A stretch of DNA of 64,000 bases from Antilocapra americana (lineage: Eukaryota > Chordata > Mammalia > Artiodactyla > Antilocapridae), in contig ML661799.1 in NCBI GenBank assembly GCA_007570785.1, forward strand, positions 1,463,598 through 1,527,597, given 5' to 3'. The stretch's first letter is position 1; the number at the start of each line of letters is the position of its first letter. Of this stretch, positions 23,025-33,930 are shown in pieces. The position numbers were made by a program, and so were the translations under genes. The notes beneath the pieces were generated by a model. The model had not been told where the DNA came from, did not search any database, and saw only the letters and a program-made list of their open reading frames with translations.

Positions 23025-23270
23025 AATAATGACGGCTAATAATTCTATGGTACTTACTATCCAGCAGACCATATTCAAAGCATTTTATCTGAATTAAGCC
23101 ATTTAATCTTTGCAACTACTCCAAAATATAGGTACTATAATTCTCCTCATTTTAAAGAGGAAGAAACTGAGATTCAGAGAGGTCACATAGGGAGTAAGTA
23201 ACAGATCTGGGATTCAGATTCTCAGTCTAGTTGAGAATCTGTGCTCCTCAACAATGTACTCTCCTGCCTC
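23025..23270 (-). repeat. MIR SINE, nearly full length
   Basis: Reverse-complement MIR is clear: 'ggtacttactatccagcaga', 'ccatttaatctttgcaacta', 'ctcctcattttaaagaggaa', 'agagaggtcacatagg' and 'gatctgggattcagattc'. Confidence 0.88.
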
Positions 23271-23334
23271 ACCATGGCTGGATGACAAGGTAGAACTTGA
23301 TGTGCAAGAAATGAGGCACAAGTAAAGACTCTAT

Positions 23335-23765
23335 CAGAATGTGGAGGTGGAGAAGGGTCCTTCTGGCTGTGGTAACCGGAGAAGCCTCCATGGAAAGAGG
23401 TGTCATTTGAACTGGACCTGGAAGGGTGAAAAGAACTCGGGCACACAGAAATGAGATGCAAAAGGGAAGTGTGAGCAAAGGCATAGAGATGGAAACAAGT
23501 GATTGATTCCCTTTGGGGTTAGTAGGAGGCTTCTGGGAGACATGAGTTAAAGTTTTGAAGATAGGTTAAAGCGAGTGTACCCCAGAATACCAGCCTAAAT
23601 TGCGTGGATTTTTTTTTCTAAAGGAAATGGGGAGCCATGAATGGATTGTTTTTCTAAAGGAAATGGGGAGCCATGAACAGCGTTTGGGCAGAGTCCAAGA
23701 GGATGGGAGCTCTGTCTGAGAAGGAGTTAACATGACAGTTGTGTGTAGGATGGTGTGAGGGGAGA
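23335..23765 (-). repeat. L2 LINE 3' region with an internal tandem duplication
   Basis: 'aagaggtgtcatttgaactg', 'gcacacagaaatgag', 'gtgagcaaaggcatagag' and 'aaatggggagccatgaa' follow the L2 region in reverse complement. A 36-37 base unit is tandemly doubled at 23606-23678. Confidence 0.7.
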
Positions 23766-24129
23766 GACTGTAGGCACGGAGATCACATGTTCCAATCATC
23801 TAATAGGCAGCTCTGCACCCACTGAGATAAATAAAGACTTGTTAACTGATTGACAGACTGACTGACACGCTGCCTCCAAACCATGAGCCCACCTCCATCA
23901 GAAGTCTCCTCCTTCAGAATTAACCACAGTGACAGTAGTGCCTGAAACTGAGCAGAACGCTGAGACAAAAAATGATTGGAAAGAGCCCCAGTCTTGGATT
24001 TGTAAGTGGAAAAGACTGAAAACTAGAATTTCCCCTGCCCCGCAAAGTAAACAAACTGCCAAGAGGGGATGTCAATGAAGAAAGAAACACCCCACTGAAC
24101 TGAATATAACCTCAATTCTTTCTCCTTTT
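23766..24129. other. non-repeat sequence
   Basis: Nothing recognised. Confidence 0.5.
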
Positions 24130-24460
24130 TTCCTGTATTCCTCAATCTTGAAGGGAAAATGCATGGCAGCTGCATAAAAATGATGGTCTTCTTTTCACAT
24201 GTGAGGTTGCCAGGGAATTTGGCTATAACCTTTTATTAGATGTTAATAATTTAGAAAAGGGAAAAGCATTCCCCAGTCAAATCTAATCTCGTACAAATAA
24301 ATACTTTGCAGAGGAATGAAAGCATCACATTCATCCTGGGATGAACAGGCGATTATCAAGCCTTCACACGTTGCTGGCATCCATCAGCCGGGCCATTCAC
24401 TCTGGTTAATGGCAATTACATTACTTTCCTTGGGTCTGTTTTCAGCAGTTATATTCGTAG
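24130..24460. promoter_or_regulatory. candidate conserved non-coding element
   Basis: A 330-base repeat-free block with CAGCTG (24167-24172), CACATGTG (24197-24204), 'gttaataatttag', 'gcgattatcaagcc' and 'ttaatggcaattacatta'. It keeps a few CpGs in an AT-rich setting. Enhancer function is inferred, not shown. Confidence 0.35.
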
Positions 24461-25028
24461 CTCTGGGTGTCTCTCTCCTATACTGACTCTCCAAGGCTTC
24501 CCGCTATGTGTCTGTGAGGATCTATGTTCTGTCTGTGTGTTTCAGTGTGCACTGTAATAGTTATACATAAGAAAGAGTCTGGGGTGCTTGATGTACACCA
24601 ATTGGCTAATGCCCAGGATTAACCCAGCAGGCTGTCTGTGACTTAATGTTCACTGAAAGCCAAAATTTCCACTGGAGGAAGCAGAAGAGACATTTACCTG
24701 CTGCTCACAAGTAGGGGCTTATGCATGCAAAAGACCCTAATTGGCCAGATGCACTTGAGTATTTGCCTCACACATGAGATATTTTCTTGTTCCATGGTTC
24801 ACATTGATAACTGGACATAAGTGGGCCCTTTGCGTCACTGCACACATTGGCAGCAGCTATACAGCTGCCAACCTGCTGTTAAATGTCAGTCAAAATATGT
24901 TTAGACATCTATATATTAGGGTTTATGATTGCAAAGCTACCCTTTCCCTTTGAAAAAGAAATGAGCATCAAGGAGGCAAGGATTCAGTAGATAAGATAAT
25001 CAAGAGAGGAATATGTTAGCTCAAAAGC
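24461..25028. other. non-repeat sequence
   Basis: Nothing recognised. A tctgtgtg-type patch is near 24530-24550. Confidence 0.5.
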
Positions 25029-25041
25029 ATAACTGAACTCA
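25029..25041. repeat. target-site duplication, left copy
   Basis: ataactgaactca here pairs with ataactgagctca at 25672-25684 (12 of 13 bases). Confidence 0.85.
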
Positions 25042-25671
25042 CCTCCATTCCTATGTCTGCCATGCAAACATGTTCATCAGCACCATTGGTCCAGATTCCA
25101 CATACAGGCATTAATATACAATATTTGTTTTTCTCTGTCTGACTTACTTCACTCTGTATGACAGACTCTAGGTCCATCCACATCTCTACAAATGATCCAG
25201 TTTTGTTCCTTTCCATGGCTGAGTAATGCTCCAGTGTATGTATGTACCACATCTTCTTTATCCATTTACCTGTCGATGGATATTTAGGTTGCTTTCATGT
25301 CCTGGCTATTGTGAACAGTGCAGTGAACGTTGGGGACCATGTGTCTTTTTGAATTATGGTTTTCTCAGGGTATGTGCCCAGTAGTGGGATTGCTGGGTCA
25401 TATGGTAGTTCTAGGATTGACATATGTGCACAGCCATGTGTAAAACATAGCTAGTGGGAACCTACTGTATAGCACAGGGAGCTCAGCTCAGAGCTCTGTT
25501 GCGACCTAGATGGGTGGGATGGGAGGGAGGCCCAAGAAGCGGGGGACATATGCATACACATAGCTGATTCACTTCATTGTACAGCAGAAACTAACACAAT
25601 ATTGTAAAGCAACCATGCCCCAGTAAAAAATAATAAGTTAAAACAAATTTTTAAAAACAATTTAAAAATGT
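25042..25671 (+). mobile_element. L1 fragment with 5' inversion
   Basis: Bases 25042 to about 25415 are the reverse complement of the L1 ORF2 3' end: the minus strand encodes 'YSAMERNKTGSF' and 'VIQSEVSQTEKNKY'. From about 25416 the sense L1 3' UTR runs ('gaacctactgtatagcacag', 'aacacaatattgtaaagcaa') to an A-rich tail. One target-site duplication brackets both parts, so this is a single insertion made by twin priming. It is an older ruminant or artiodactyl L1, not the L1_BT type at 7.7-16.6 kb. Confidence 0.9.
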
Positions 25672-25684
25672 ATAACTGAGCTCA
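25672..25684. repeat. target-site duplication, right copy
   Basis: It pairs with 25029-25041 with one mismatch. Confidence 0.85.
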
Positions 25685-27229
25685 TTTTTTTTCACTGTAA
25701 ATAGAGTCACTGTGATGCATTTGCCCAGTGTCCTGGATCCTAGACCAGATAGGTCACTTGGCCACAGTTCTGCCTCACTTGGCAGAACAAAGTTCATTTT
25801 CATTGACTTTTCTGCTTATCTCCTAAATCCAGCCTCTCACCCCCAAGATAGAGCAACTCTCCCCCATGGGGCCACAGATCCCTCCAATCTGGACAGATCC
25901 CTGGACAAAGTCTCAAGAATCTCAGATGACTGCCACTCTCCCCACAAAGTATCTACCCAAAATGGGGGTGGCCCAGTGCAATGGAGGTAAACCAGTTCCC
26001 CGGGGAAGGAGAACCAACTCTCATTTATAATGCTCACCCATTTCCATGGTGCAAATATTCCCATCATGGCCAGTTTAAACTACCAACAGTTTAACAGCCA
26101 GCTCAGGATATTTCTGAACATTTAACAACCTGCCAATGTAAGTTAACTTTGGCATACCTCTGTCATCATGTCTCCCTGACCCCACCCCTCATCCCTCAGA
26201 GGTCACTCTGACAGCCTCCAGGCTTAGGGGGATGATCAGTGTCCTAACCCACACATGGTCTTCACACCCACAGCTCAGCCTCTGGAGCTTGTGGAACAGT
26301 AAGAACCCAACACTCTCTTTAATCAACATCTTGTTCAGAAAGTGTCACTTGCCATAAATATAGGCTTTTAACCTGTCTCCTTGGCAGTTACCTCTGGGAG
26401 TAGGGACAGGGAATTCATCATAAATTTCTGAGCTGGTAGATTTCAAGGGAGCAGGAGAGGCTCTTAGTCCACAGGAACTGTGCAGTGGGAATGTCTCCCA
26501 AGCCCCATTGCAGAGGAGGGGGCAACTAGTCAGGCTTTAGTGTCTGCCACTGTCCTGGGTTATCCCGCCAGGATGAAACAAGATGACTGTTTCTGTAAAG
26601 AATAGGATGGAGGCTAAGGGAGTGAAGACCTCAGTGGAGTGGATATTGGGCACCCATTTGAATACAGAGTTAAAAACTCATCAACAGTTATTTAGAGGAT
26701 TAGAGGAAACATTTTGTAAGCATAAAAGCTGCTTCCAGAGGCTAGAGAGAAGAACCAAACAAGACACAGAAACGGGGAGATGGAAGCTGAGACAGGGTCA
26801 GAGACAGAAATGAAGAGGAGCAATATTGATGGATGGAGATGGTACTAAACTAGATTCTATTAAACCTAAAAAGCTTGAAATGGCTCTGTTTCTTTATTGA
26901 TACCAAGCTCTTGGGCATAGTTCAAAGTCCATTCAACCAATATTCCCCTACCCCTTATTTCAATTCACTCTTCAGTTTTTCATCAGCACTGACAATATAC
27001 CCTCCATTTTGTTCAAACCCATAAGCTCTAACAAAGTGTTCTAACTTGACTCTATGCATTTACTTAGGTCATTTACCCCCTGTAAACATTCTCTTCCCCT
27101 CTAAATGACTTTCTCCTTGCCCAAACTCATCCCAATTCTCACCTAATTCAGAAGACATCCCTGGTTAACTGACCTAGCTTTTACTTCTCTTGTTCCCTCA
27201 GTTCTTGGGTGCCCAACTTAGACAAATCT
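25685..27229. other. about 1.5 kb of non-repeat sequence, no gene recognised
   Basis: No clear repeat. Frames at 25712-25990 and 26583-26813 show no motif. Weak L2-like text may lie near 27100-27180. Confidence 0.45.
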
Positions 27230-27385
27230 TTACCCTGGTGATTTTAATAGTGATTCTCTAACTACCCAGTAGTGTGACTGATCTTAGACGAATTGCACCT
27301 TCATTTCTTCAACTGTACTAGGGAAAGACCAGACTGAATGACTTTGTTTCCTTGAAGTTCTGACATTCATCAACTCTAAGTGATG
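27230..27385 (+). repeat. MIR3-like SINE fragment
   Basis: 'gcaccttcatttcttcaact', 'gaccagactgaatgacttt' and 'ccttgaagttctgacattc' follow the old MIR3-type 3' half ('agatgacctctaaggtcctt' in consensus). Confidence 0.55.
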
Positions 27386-27599
27386 ATGCTCATGCAGAAA
27401 AAGATAAATGAATGGAGGAATGTACTAATGAGAGAAGAACAAGTAGATGGGGTAGACAAGTGTGGACTGAGAGTGACTGATGGTGACAGTGTAGCCATCA
27501 TCTCTAGTTGTCCTAGTATCCCCTCTTCCATAGGAACAACTGGCCACCTAGAAAAAAAGCTATAGATCCCAATGTACTTTGTACTTGACTAAGTTCTGG

Positions 27600-27902
27600 C
27601 CTATTAGACAGATAAAAAAGTAATGTGTGGCAGCTTCTGGGAACCCTCCTTATAAGACAGTTAGTGAACCTCCTTTGCTCCCCTTCTTTATTCTGTCCTC
27701 CATACTGTGGCCTGGAATGTGGCTGTGATGGCTGGAGCACAGCCCATTAGGATAAGAACCTGCCTCACAAAGGAACAAAAACACCTCTACCCATCCCAAG
27801 TTATATCCCTCTGGATCTCCACTGAGAGAAAAATAATTTTCATATATAAGCCAATTATTTCAAGACTCTGTTACTTATCAGAACCTAATCTTAAATGATA
27901 CA
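27600..27902 (+). repeat. ancient LTR-like repeat (MaLR-type?)
   Basis: 'tggaatgtggctgtgatggc', 'ctggagcacagcccattagg', 'tataagccaattatttcaag', 'ctctgttacttatcagaacc' and 'taatcttaaatgatac' match a common old mammalian LTR or repeat 3' end. The family name is uncertain. Confidence 0.5.
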
Positions 27903-28446
27903 AAATTTTAAGCTTGAGAAGGAATTAACATGAGACTCATAAAGTCAGATGGTAGAAAGTGATTGGTGGAGGTGGGTTAATAGATGACAGATAAAAGGTA
28001 ATAGAGGAAAAGTTGTCACCAAAAGTAGTGCTTTCCTTTTATCATCTCCTAATTCCTTTACCACAGGACAGCCTCAGACATTCATGGGCAGATTTCAAAG
28101 CACATCTTAAAACTTGTCTCCAGGAAGTATTCCCCCTTTTGACCAGCCCAGCACCTCCAAGATCTCCCCTCCTCAAAATTCCTCAGGCACTTCCTATTTA
28201 CTTATTTGGCACTGGTCAAAATGCCTGGTACTGTCTGTAAGAATGCTTCCATTGGTCCAACCCAACTGGACTATATTCTACGAAAGAAAAGAAAATTTTC
28301 TCTCACTTTTCCTCTACCTACAATGATGACATCCCAGACTTTCTGGGGCAGATCAGATTTGAAGTATTTCACCCTGGTGCTCTCTGAATTTTGAAAATTT
28401 TAGTATTTAAACTACATCAGCCAAAGAACCTTTTTAATATAGGACC
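27903..28446. other. mostly non-repeat; weak L2-like text at 28060-28240
   Basis: 'aaagcacatcttaaaacttg' and 'tccaggaagtattcccc' resemble the sense L2 3' region, but divergence is too high for a firm call. No exon recognised. Confidence 0.4.
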
Positions 28447-28457
28447 ATAATAAAAAT
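28447..28457. repeat. target-site duplication of BovB, left copy
   Basis: ataataaaaat occurs here and exactly again at 31922-31932. Confidence 0.85.
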
Positions 28458-28824
28458 GAAACTATGAGCCATGCCTTGTAGGGCCACTCAAGACAGATGG
28501 GTTGTGTTGGAGAGTTCTGACAAAATGTGGTCCACTGGAGAAGGGAATAGCAAACCTCTTCAACATTCTTGCCTTGAGAATCTCTTGAATCGAATGAAAA
28601 GGCAAAAAGATATGACACTAAAAGATGAACTCCCCAGGTCAGTAGGTGCTCAACATGCTACTGGAGAAGAGTGGAGAAAAAGCCCCAGAAGGAATGAAGA
28701 GGCTGAGCCAAAGCAGAAACAATGCCCAGTTGTAGATATGTCTGGTGGTGAAAGTAAAGTCAGACGCTGTAAAGAACAATATTGCAAAGGACCCTGGAAT
28801 GTTAGGTCCATGAATGGAGATAAA

Positions 28825-29195
28825 TTCAGTTCAGTTCAGTTGCTCAGGCACATCTGATTCTTTGCTACCCCATGGACTGCAGCACGCCAGGCTTCCCTGT
28901 CCATCACCAGCTCCCAGAGCCTGATCAGACTCATGTCCATCAAGTCCATGATGTCATCCTATCATCTCATCTTTTGTTGTCCTCTTCTCTTCCTGCTTTC
29001 AATTTTTCCCAGCATCAGGGTCTTTTCCAATGAGTCAGTTCCTTGCATTAGGTGGCCAAATTATTGGAATTTCAGCTTCAGTATCAGTCCTTCCAAAAAA
29101 TATTCATGACTGATTTCCTCGGGATTGACTCGTGTGGTCTATCTGCAGTCCAAGGGACTCTCAAGAGCCTTCTCCAACACTACAGTTCAAAAGCA
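28825..29195 (-). mobile_element. BovB 3' end nested antisense in BovB
   Basis: It starts with 'ttcagttcagttcagttgct', the reverse complement of the BovB tail. It runs through 'gcacgccaggcttccctgt' and 'tcttttccaatgagtcagtt' to 'ctacagttcaaaagca'. The host BovB text breaks at 'ggagataaa' and resumes at 'ctggatgtggtcaaac'. Confidence 0.93.
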
Positions 29196-29845
29196 CTGGA
29201 TGTGGTCAAACAGGAGATGGCAAAGGTAAACATTAACATCTTTTGTTTGGACCAGAATGAGTGAATTTAATTCAGATGAGCATTATATCTACTACTGTGG
29301 GCAAGACTCCCTTACAAGAAATGGATTAGCTCTCATAGTCAACAAAAGATCTCTAAAACAACAAAATGATCTCTGTTTGTTTGCAAGGAAAACCATTCAA
29401 TATCACAGTAATCCAAATCTATGTCCCAACCACAAATGCCAAAGAAGCTGAAGTTGAATGGTTCTATGAAGACATACAAGACCTTCTAGAACTAACATCA
29501 AAAAAAGATGTCCTCTTCATCATAGGGGACTGGAATGCAAAAGTAGGAAGTCAAGAGCTACCTGGAGTAACAGGCAAGTTTGGTCTTGGAGTACAGAATG
29601 AAGCAGAGCAAAGGCTAACAGCGTTTTGCCAAGAAAACGCACTGGTCATAGCAAACACCCTCTTCCAACAACACATGTGTAGAGATGACTCTACACATGG
29701 ACATCACCAGATGGTCAATACTGAAGCCAGATTGACTATGTTCTTTGCAATTGAAGATGAAGAAGCTCCATACAGTCAGCCAAAACAAGACCAGGAGCTG
29801 ATTGTGACTCAGATCATGAACTCCTTATTGAAAATTCAGAGTTAA
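29196..29845 (+). pseudogene. BovB endonuclease domain, broken
   Basis: This is the APE-type endonuclease part of BovB. The frame 29366-29845 (159 codons) carries the catalytic 'IIGDWNAKVG' stretch (GDWNA at 29525-29539). The upstream frame 29257-29451 ('FNSDEHYIYYCGQDSL') is in a different phase, and comparison with the family suggests a small internal loss near 29355. The downstream catalytic Ser-Asp-His is still readable at 29809-29817, but in another frame, so a frameshift lies between the two motifs. The nested antisense fragment cuts the start of the domain. It cannot produce an active enzyme. Confidence 0.9.
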
Positions 29846-30277
29846 AATGAAGAAAGTAGGGAAAACAACTAGGCCATTCAGGTATGACTTAAATCAAATC
29901 CTTTATGATTATACACTGAAAGTGACAAATAGATTCAAGGGGTTAGATGTGATAGACAGAATGCCTGAAGAACTATGGACGGAGGTTCATGACATTGTAC
30001 AGGAGGTGGTGATCAAAATCATCTCAAAGAAAAAGAAATACAAAAAGGCAAAATAGCTGTCTAAGGAGGTCTTACAAATAGCTGAGAAGAGAAGTGAAAG
30101 GCAAAGGAGAAAAGGAAAGATATATCCATTTGAATGCAGAGTTTCAAAGAATAACAAGGAGAGATAAGAAAGCCTTCCTAAGTGAGTAATGCAAAGAAAT
30201 AGAGGAAAACAATAGAATGGAAAAGACTAGATCTCTTCAACAAAATTAAAGATACCAAGGGAACATTTCATGCAAAG

Positions 30278-31303
30278 ATGGGCACAATAAAAGACAGAAA
30301 TGGTATGGAGCTAACAGAAGCAGAAGATACTAAGAAGAGGTGGCAAGAATACACAGAGGAACTATACAAAAAAGATCTTCATGAACCAGATAATCACAAT
30401 GGTGTGATCATTCACCTAGAATCAGACATCTTGGAATGTGAAGTCAAGTGGGTCTTAGGAAGTATCACTACAAACAAAGTTAATGGAGGTGGTGGAATTC
30501 CAGCTGAACTATTTCAAATCCTAAAAGATGGTGCTGTTAAAGTGTTGCACTCAGTGTGCCAGCAAATTTGGAAAACTCAGAAGTGGCCACAGGACTGGAA
30601 AAGGTCAGTTTTCATTTCAATCTCAAAGAAGGGCAATACCAAAGAATGTTCAAACTACCACACAGTAGCACTCATTTCACATGCTAGCAAAATTTTCCAA
30701 GCTAGGCTTCAATAGCATGTGAACCAAGAACTTCCAGATGTCCAAGCTGGATTTAGAAAAGGCAGAGGAACCAGAAATCAAATGGTCAACATCTGTTGCA
30801 TCATAGAAAAAGTAAGAGAATTCCAGAAAAACATCTACTTCTGTTTCATTAACTATGTTAACATCTCTGACTGTGTGAATCACAACAAACTGTGGGAAAT
30901 TCTTAAAGAGATGTGGATACCAGACCACTTTACCTGCCTCCTGCGAAACATGTATGCAGGTCAAGAAGCAGCAGTTAGAACCAGACATGGAACAATGAAC
31001 TGATTCCAAACTGGGAAAGAAGTACTTCAAGAATATATATTGTCACCCTGCTTATTTGAATTATATGCAGAGTACATCATGTGAAGTGCCGGGATGGATG
31101 AAGCACAAGCTGGAATCAAGATTGCCAGGAGAAGTATCAATAACCTCAGATATGCAGATGACACCACCCTTATGGCAGAAAGTGAAGAGGAACTAAAGAG
31201 TCTCTTGATGAAGATAAAAGAGGAGAGTGAAAATGTCGGCTTAAAACTCAACGTCAAAAAACTAAAATCATGGCATCTGTTCCCATCACTTCATGGCAAA
31301 TAG
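30278..31303 (+). pseudogene. BovB reverse transcriptase core, broken
   Basis: The reverse transcriptase is spread over three open pieces in one phase: 30278-30715, 30719-31003 and 31094-31303. TAG at 30713 and TGA at 31001 separate them. The first piece carries finger and palm text ('LKDGAVKVLHSVCQQIWK', 'KGNTKECSNYHTVALIS'). The second carries 'VQAGFRKGRGTRNQ'. The third carries the catalytic 'YADD' at 31151-31162. One residue in the 'GGGGIPAELF' stretch departs from the usual Gly-Gly-Asp-Gly. Past 31290 the frame shifts again. The single shared phase shows that nonsense changes, not indels, did most of the damage in this core. Confidence 0.9.
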
Positions 31304-31921
31304 ATGGGGAAACAGTGAAAACAGTGACAGACTTTTTTTCTTTGGCTCCAAAATCACTGCAGATGGTGACTGCAGCCACAAAATAAAGAGCCAATTGCTC
31401 CTTGGAAGAAAAGCTATGACAAACCTAGACTGTAAAAAGCAGAGACATTACTTTACTGACAAAGGTCCATCTAGTCAAACCTATGGTTCTTCCAGTAGTC
31501 ATGTATGGATGTGAGAGTTGGACCATAAGGAAGACTGAGTGCCGAAGAATTGATGCTTTTGAGCTATGGTGCTGGAGAAGACTCTTGAAAGTCCCTTGGA
31601 CTGCAAGGAGATCAAACCAGTCAATCCTAAAGGAAATCAGTCCTTAATATTCATTGGAAGGACTGATGCTGAAGCTGAAGCTCCAATACTTTGACCATGT
31701 GATGTGAAGAACTGATTCATTAGGAAAGACCCTGATGCTGGGAAAGATTTAAGGTTGGAGTAGAAGGGGACAACAGAGGATCAGATGGTTGGATGGCACC
31801 ACCGACTCAACGGACATGAGTTTAAGCAAACTCTAGGAGATGGGGATGGACAGGGAAGCCTGGTGTGCTATAGTCCATGGGGTCACAAAGAGTTGGACGT
31901 GTCTGAGCAACTGAACAACAA

Positions 31922-31932
31922 ATAATAAAAAT
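31922..31932. repeat. target-site duplication of BovB, right copy
   Basis: Exact copy of 28447-28457. Confidence 0.85.
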
Positions 31933-32628
31933 TCCATTTTTGGACTCAGAAAATAAGATTCCCATACTCATAAAGTTTACCTAGGTGCTCAGGTTTTTTT
32001 TTAATCCATTGATTTTTTTTTCTTGATGAATTGAAAGTATCTTGACAAGAGCCCAAGGGCATCTAAGTGGAAAGAGTGATATAAGGAAGATGATGAAATA
32101 TGGCAAGTGGAGAAAGTATAATTGACAAGGGTACCATCAGAACTGGGAGAAGATGCTGGGCCTAAATCAGTGACCAATGGAGCATCTAGACAGGAACAAT
32201 AGCTTCTTTCTCTGCCAACACACACAGCCTGTGCCAGGAATCTGGGCCCTTGCCATAGTGATAAACTGGAAAATTCTTTAGATGATAAAAGGCCAGAATT
32301 TTTTTTAAAGGTGGTGAAGTGAACACACACAGCTGATTTCATTCCTTCCCAAGCCTCACTAAAACTACAGCAAAGCAATGGTTTACAAAGGCATAAATGC
32401 ACAAGGACAAAGCCAAAATGGGAAAGGAGAAAATAACGATAAAATTTTGGAAGCTGCAAAGTGGATGGCCAAAGGATAATGAACTTGACAAATCAAGAAA
32501 TCTAAGTCACTGCTGGTAGTGAGAAAAGCTGAAAGGCAACCTGATTTACATCATAGAATCTTCAAAAGGCCTAGAATTGGCAGCACCAAGGATTTCTGGA
32601 AGTCAAGGTGGTGGAGTTCTGCATGGGT
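31933..32628. other. non-repeat sequence
   Basis: The minus-strand frame at 32001-32459 (152 codons) is the longest open frame here outside transposons. It is rich in Phe, Ser and Cys, has no motif I know and no supporting context. I do not call it a gene. Confidence 0.45.
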
Positions 32629-32857
32629 ATGTGTGTGCCCAGTCACTTCAGTCATGTATGACTCTTTGTGACCCTATGGACAGCAGCCTGCCAGGCTCTG
32701 CTATCCATGGGATTCTCCAGGCAAGAATACTGGAGTGGGTTGCCCTGCCCACCTCCAGGGGATCTTCTCAACCCAGGGATCGAACTTGTGTCTCCTGAGT
32801 CTCCTGAGTCTCCTGCATTGCAGGTGGATTCTTTACCTTTGGCCACCAGGGAAGCCC
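32629..32857 (-). mobile_element. Bov-tA SINE with internal triplication
   Basis: Reverse-complement Bov-tA: 'gactctttgtgaccctatgg', 'gcaagaatactggagtgggt', 'cccagggatcgaacttgtg' and 'ggccaccagggaagccc'. A nine-base unit gtctcctga is repeated nearly three times at 32790-32816. Confidence 0.93.
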
Positions 32858-33731
32858 TAGTGGAGCTTTAGGGGATGGCAAAAATAAGGAGAAGAGAGAA
32901 GCTGTCTAAGGAGCAGTAGCTTCTGGATCCCTGCTGGACGGGTACCTGCTCAGCACCAGTCCTCCAGGCTGGCAGAAGACTGGAGGCATATCATCTGCAG
33001 AGGGTGAACCCAAGGGCTTCCTGGCATCACTGAGGGTAGTTTACACAGGGAGGCCCACTGCGGATATTTTGAGAGCTTCCCCAACATTATCAGACATCTG
33101 ACAAGAGCCTCCTAAGGTGAGAAACAGAGATCAAAAGAAATGGGGAAAAAATTAACTGAAAAGTAACTAAGGCTATGAAGGGAGAACACTTTATGATGCA
33201 AACCCGTTGGAAGGAACAAGGAACACCTGTTCTCACCTGCATCGGCCGTCTGCTTGCCTGCATGTCCCTCGGAAGACCAGCCGCACAGCCATGAATGTCA
33301 TAGGGGAGGGGGATCTTGCACAGTCTGTGTCCAGTAGTTCCCAGACTTGGCTCTGAGGAACCTGAGCTTCTGTGAATCCTTCAAGGTTCATGATGTGGTG
33401 AGCCGGGGAGGGGGGAAGGGGAAGAGCAGGTGAGACTCTAGGCCCTGTCCAGCTTCAAACAAAACAGCTCTGTTTTTCAAAGTTGTTTCAAAACTTGAAG
33501 TTCCCTATAAATTTGTGTTTAAAAAGTAGCTCTCCTGTTTAAACAACAACAACAACAAAAAGCTGCAAATCACAGATTAAATCTAGCCCTATTTTTGGAG
33601 ATAAAGAGACTTAGGAGTTTGTTAGGAGTCAGGCTCCTGCCCAGAGCTAAGAATGGCTATGCAGAGGCTACAGCAGACACTTCGGCTGTCAGACTGCCAA
33701 GCAGAGGTCCCCAGGGCGCAGGCCCTGAGGG

Positions 33732-33733
<2 letters not shown>
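32858..33733. other. non-repeat sequence with a short (aac)n run
   Basis: No gene recognised. A run of about six aac units lies at 33543-33558. CpG density rises toward the end. Confidence 0.5.
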
Positions 33734-33781
<48 letters not shown>

Positions 33782-33930
33782 AACCGGGCAACCTTCTAGC
33801 CTGGGGGCGCCGGATTCCTATCACTTCCTCCCTCCTGTGGTTGCCCTGGGGCGGTCCCTCCAGCGCCAGGGCTGACCGCTCTGCTGCTTTGCCCCGTCCA
33901 CCAGGGACTTCTCCGCACCCCCATGAGACC
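33700..33930. promoter_or_regulatory. local CpG cluster around the microsatellite
   Basis: About nine CpGs fall in 230 bases, denser than the neighbouring kilobases, with 'gggggcgccgg' and 'ggggcggtccc'. It is smaller and weaker than a standard CpG island, and no transcript is evident. Confidence 0.3.
33734..33779. repeat. (CT)23 microsatellite
   Basis: A pure, uninterrupted ct dinucleotide run of 46 bases. Pure runs of this length usually vary in length between individuals. Confidence 0.98.

Larger units (their letters stand above)
28458..31921 (+). mobile_element. BovB (RTE) LINE, nearly full length, inactive
   Basis: BovB is an RTE-clade LINE that entered ruminants by horizontal transfer and encodes one protein with an APE endonuclease and a reverse transcriptase. 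This copy begins near 'gagccatgccttgtaggg' and ends at 'gtctgagcaactgaacaaca'. It has an exact 11-bp target-site duplication. Without the nested fragment at 28825-29195 it measures about 3.1 kb, close to full size. Frames are broken in many places. Confidence 0.95.

Noticed and set aside
32001..32459. 152-codon minus-strand frame outside known repeats
   Set aside because: No family motif, no codon-use sign I can defend, and no splice or promoter context. Frames of this length occur by chance in 64 kb.
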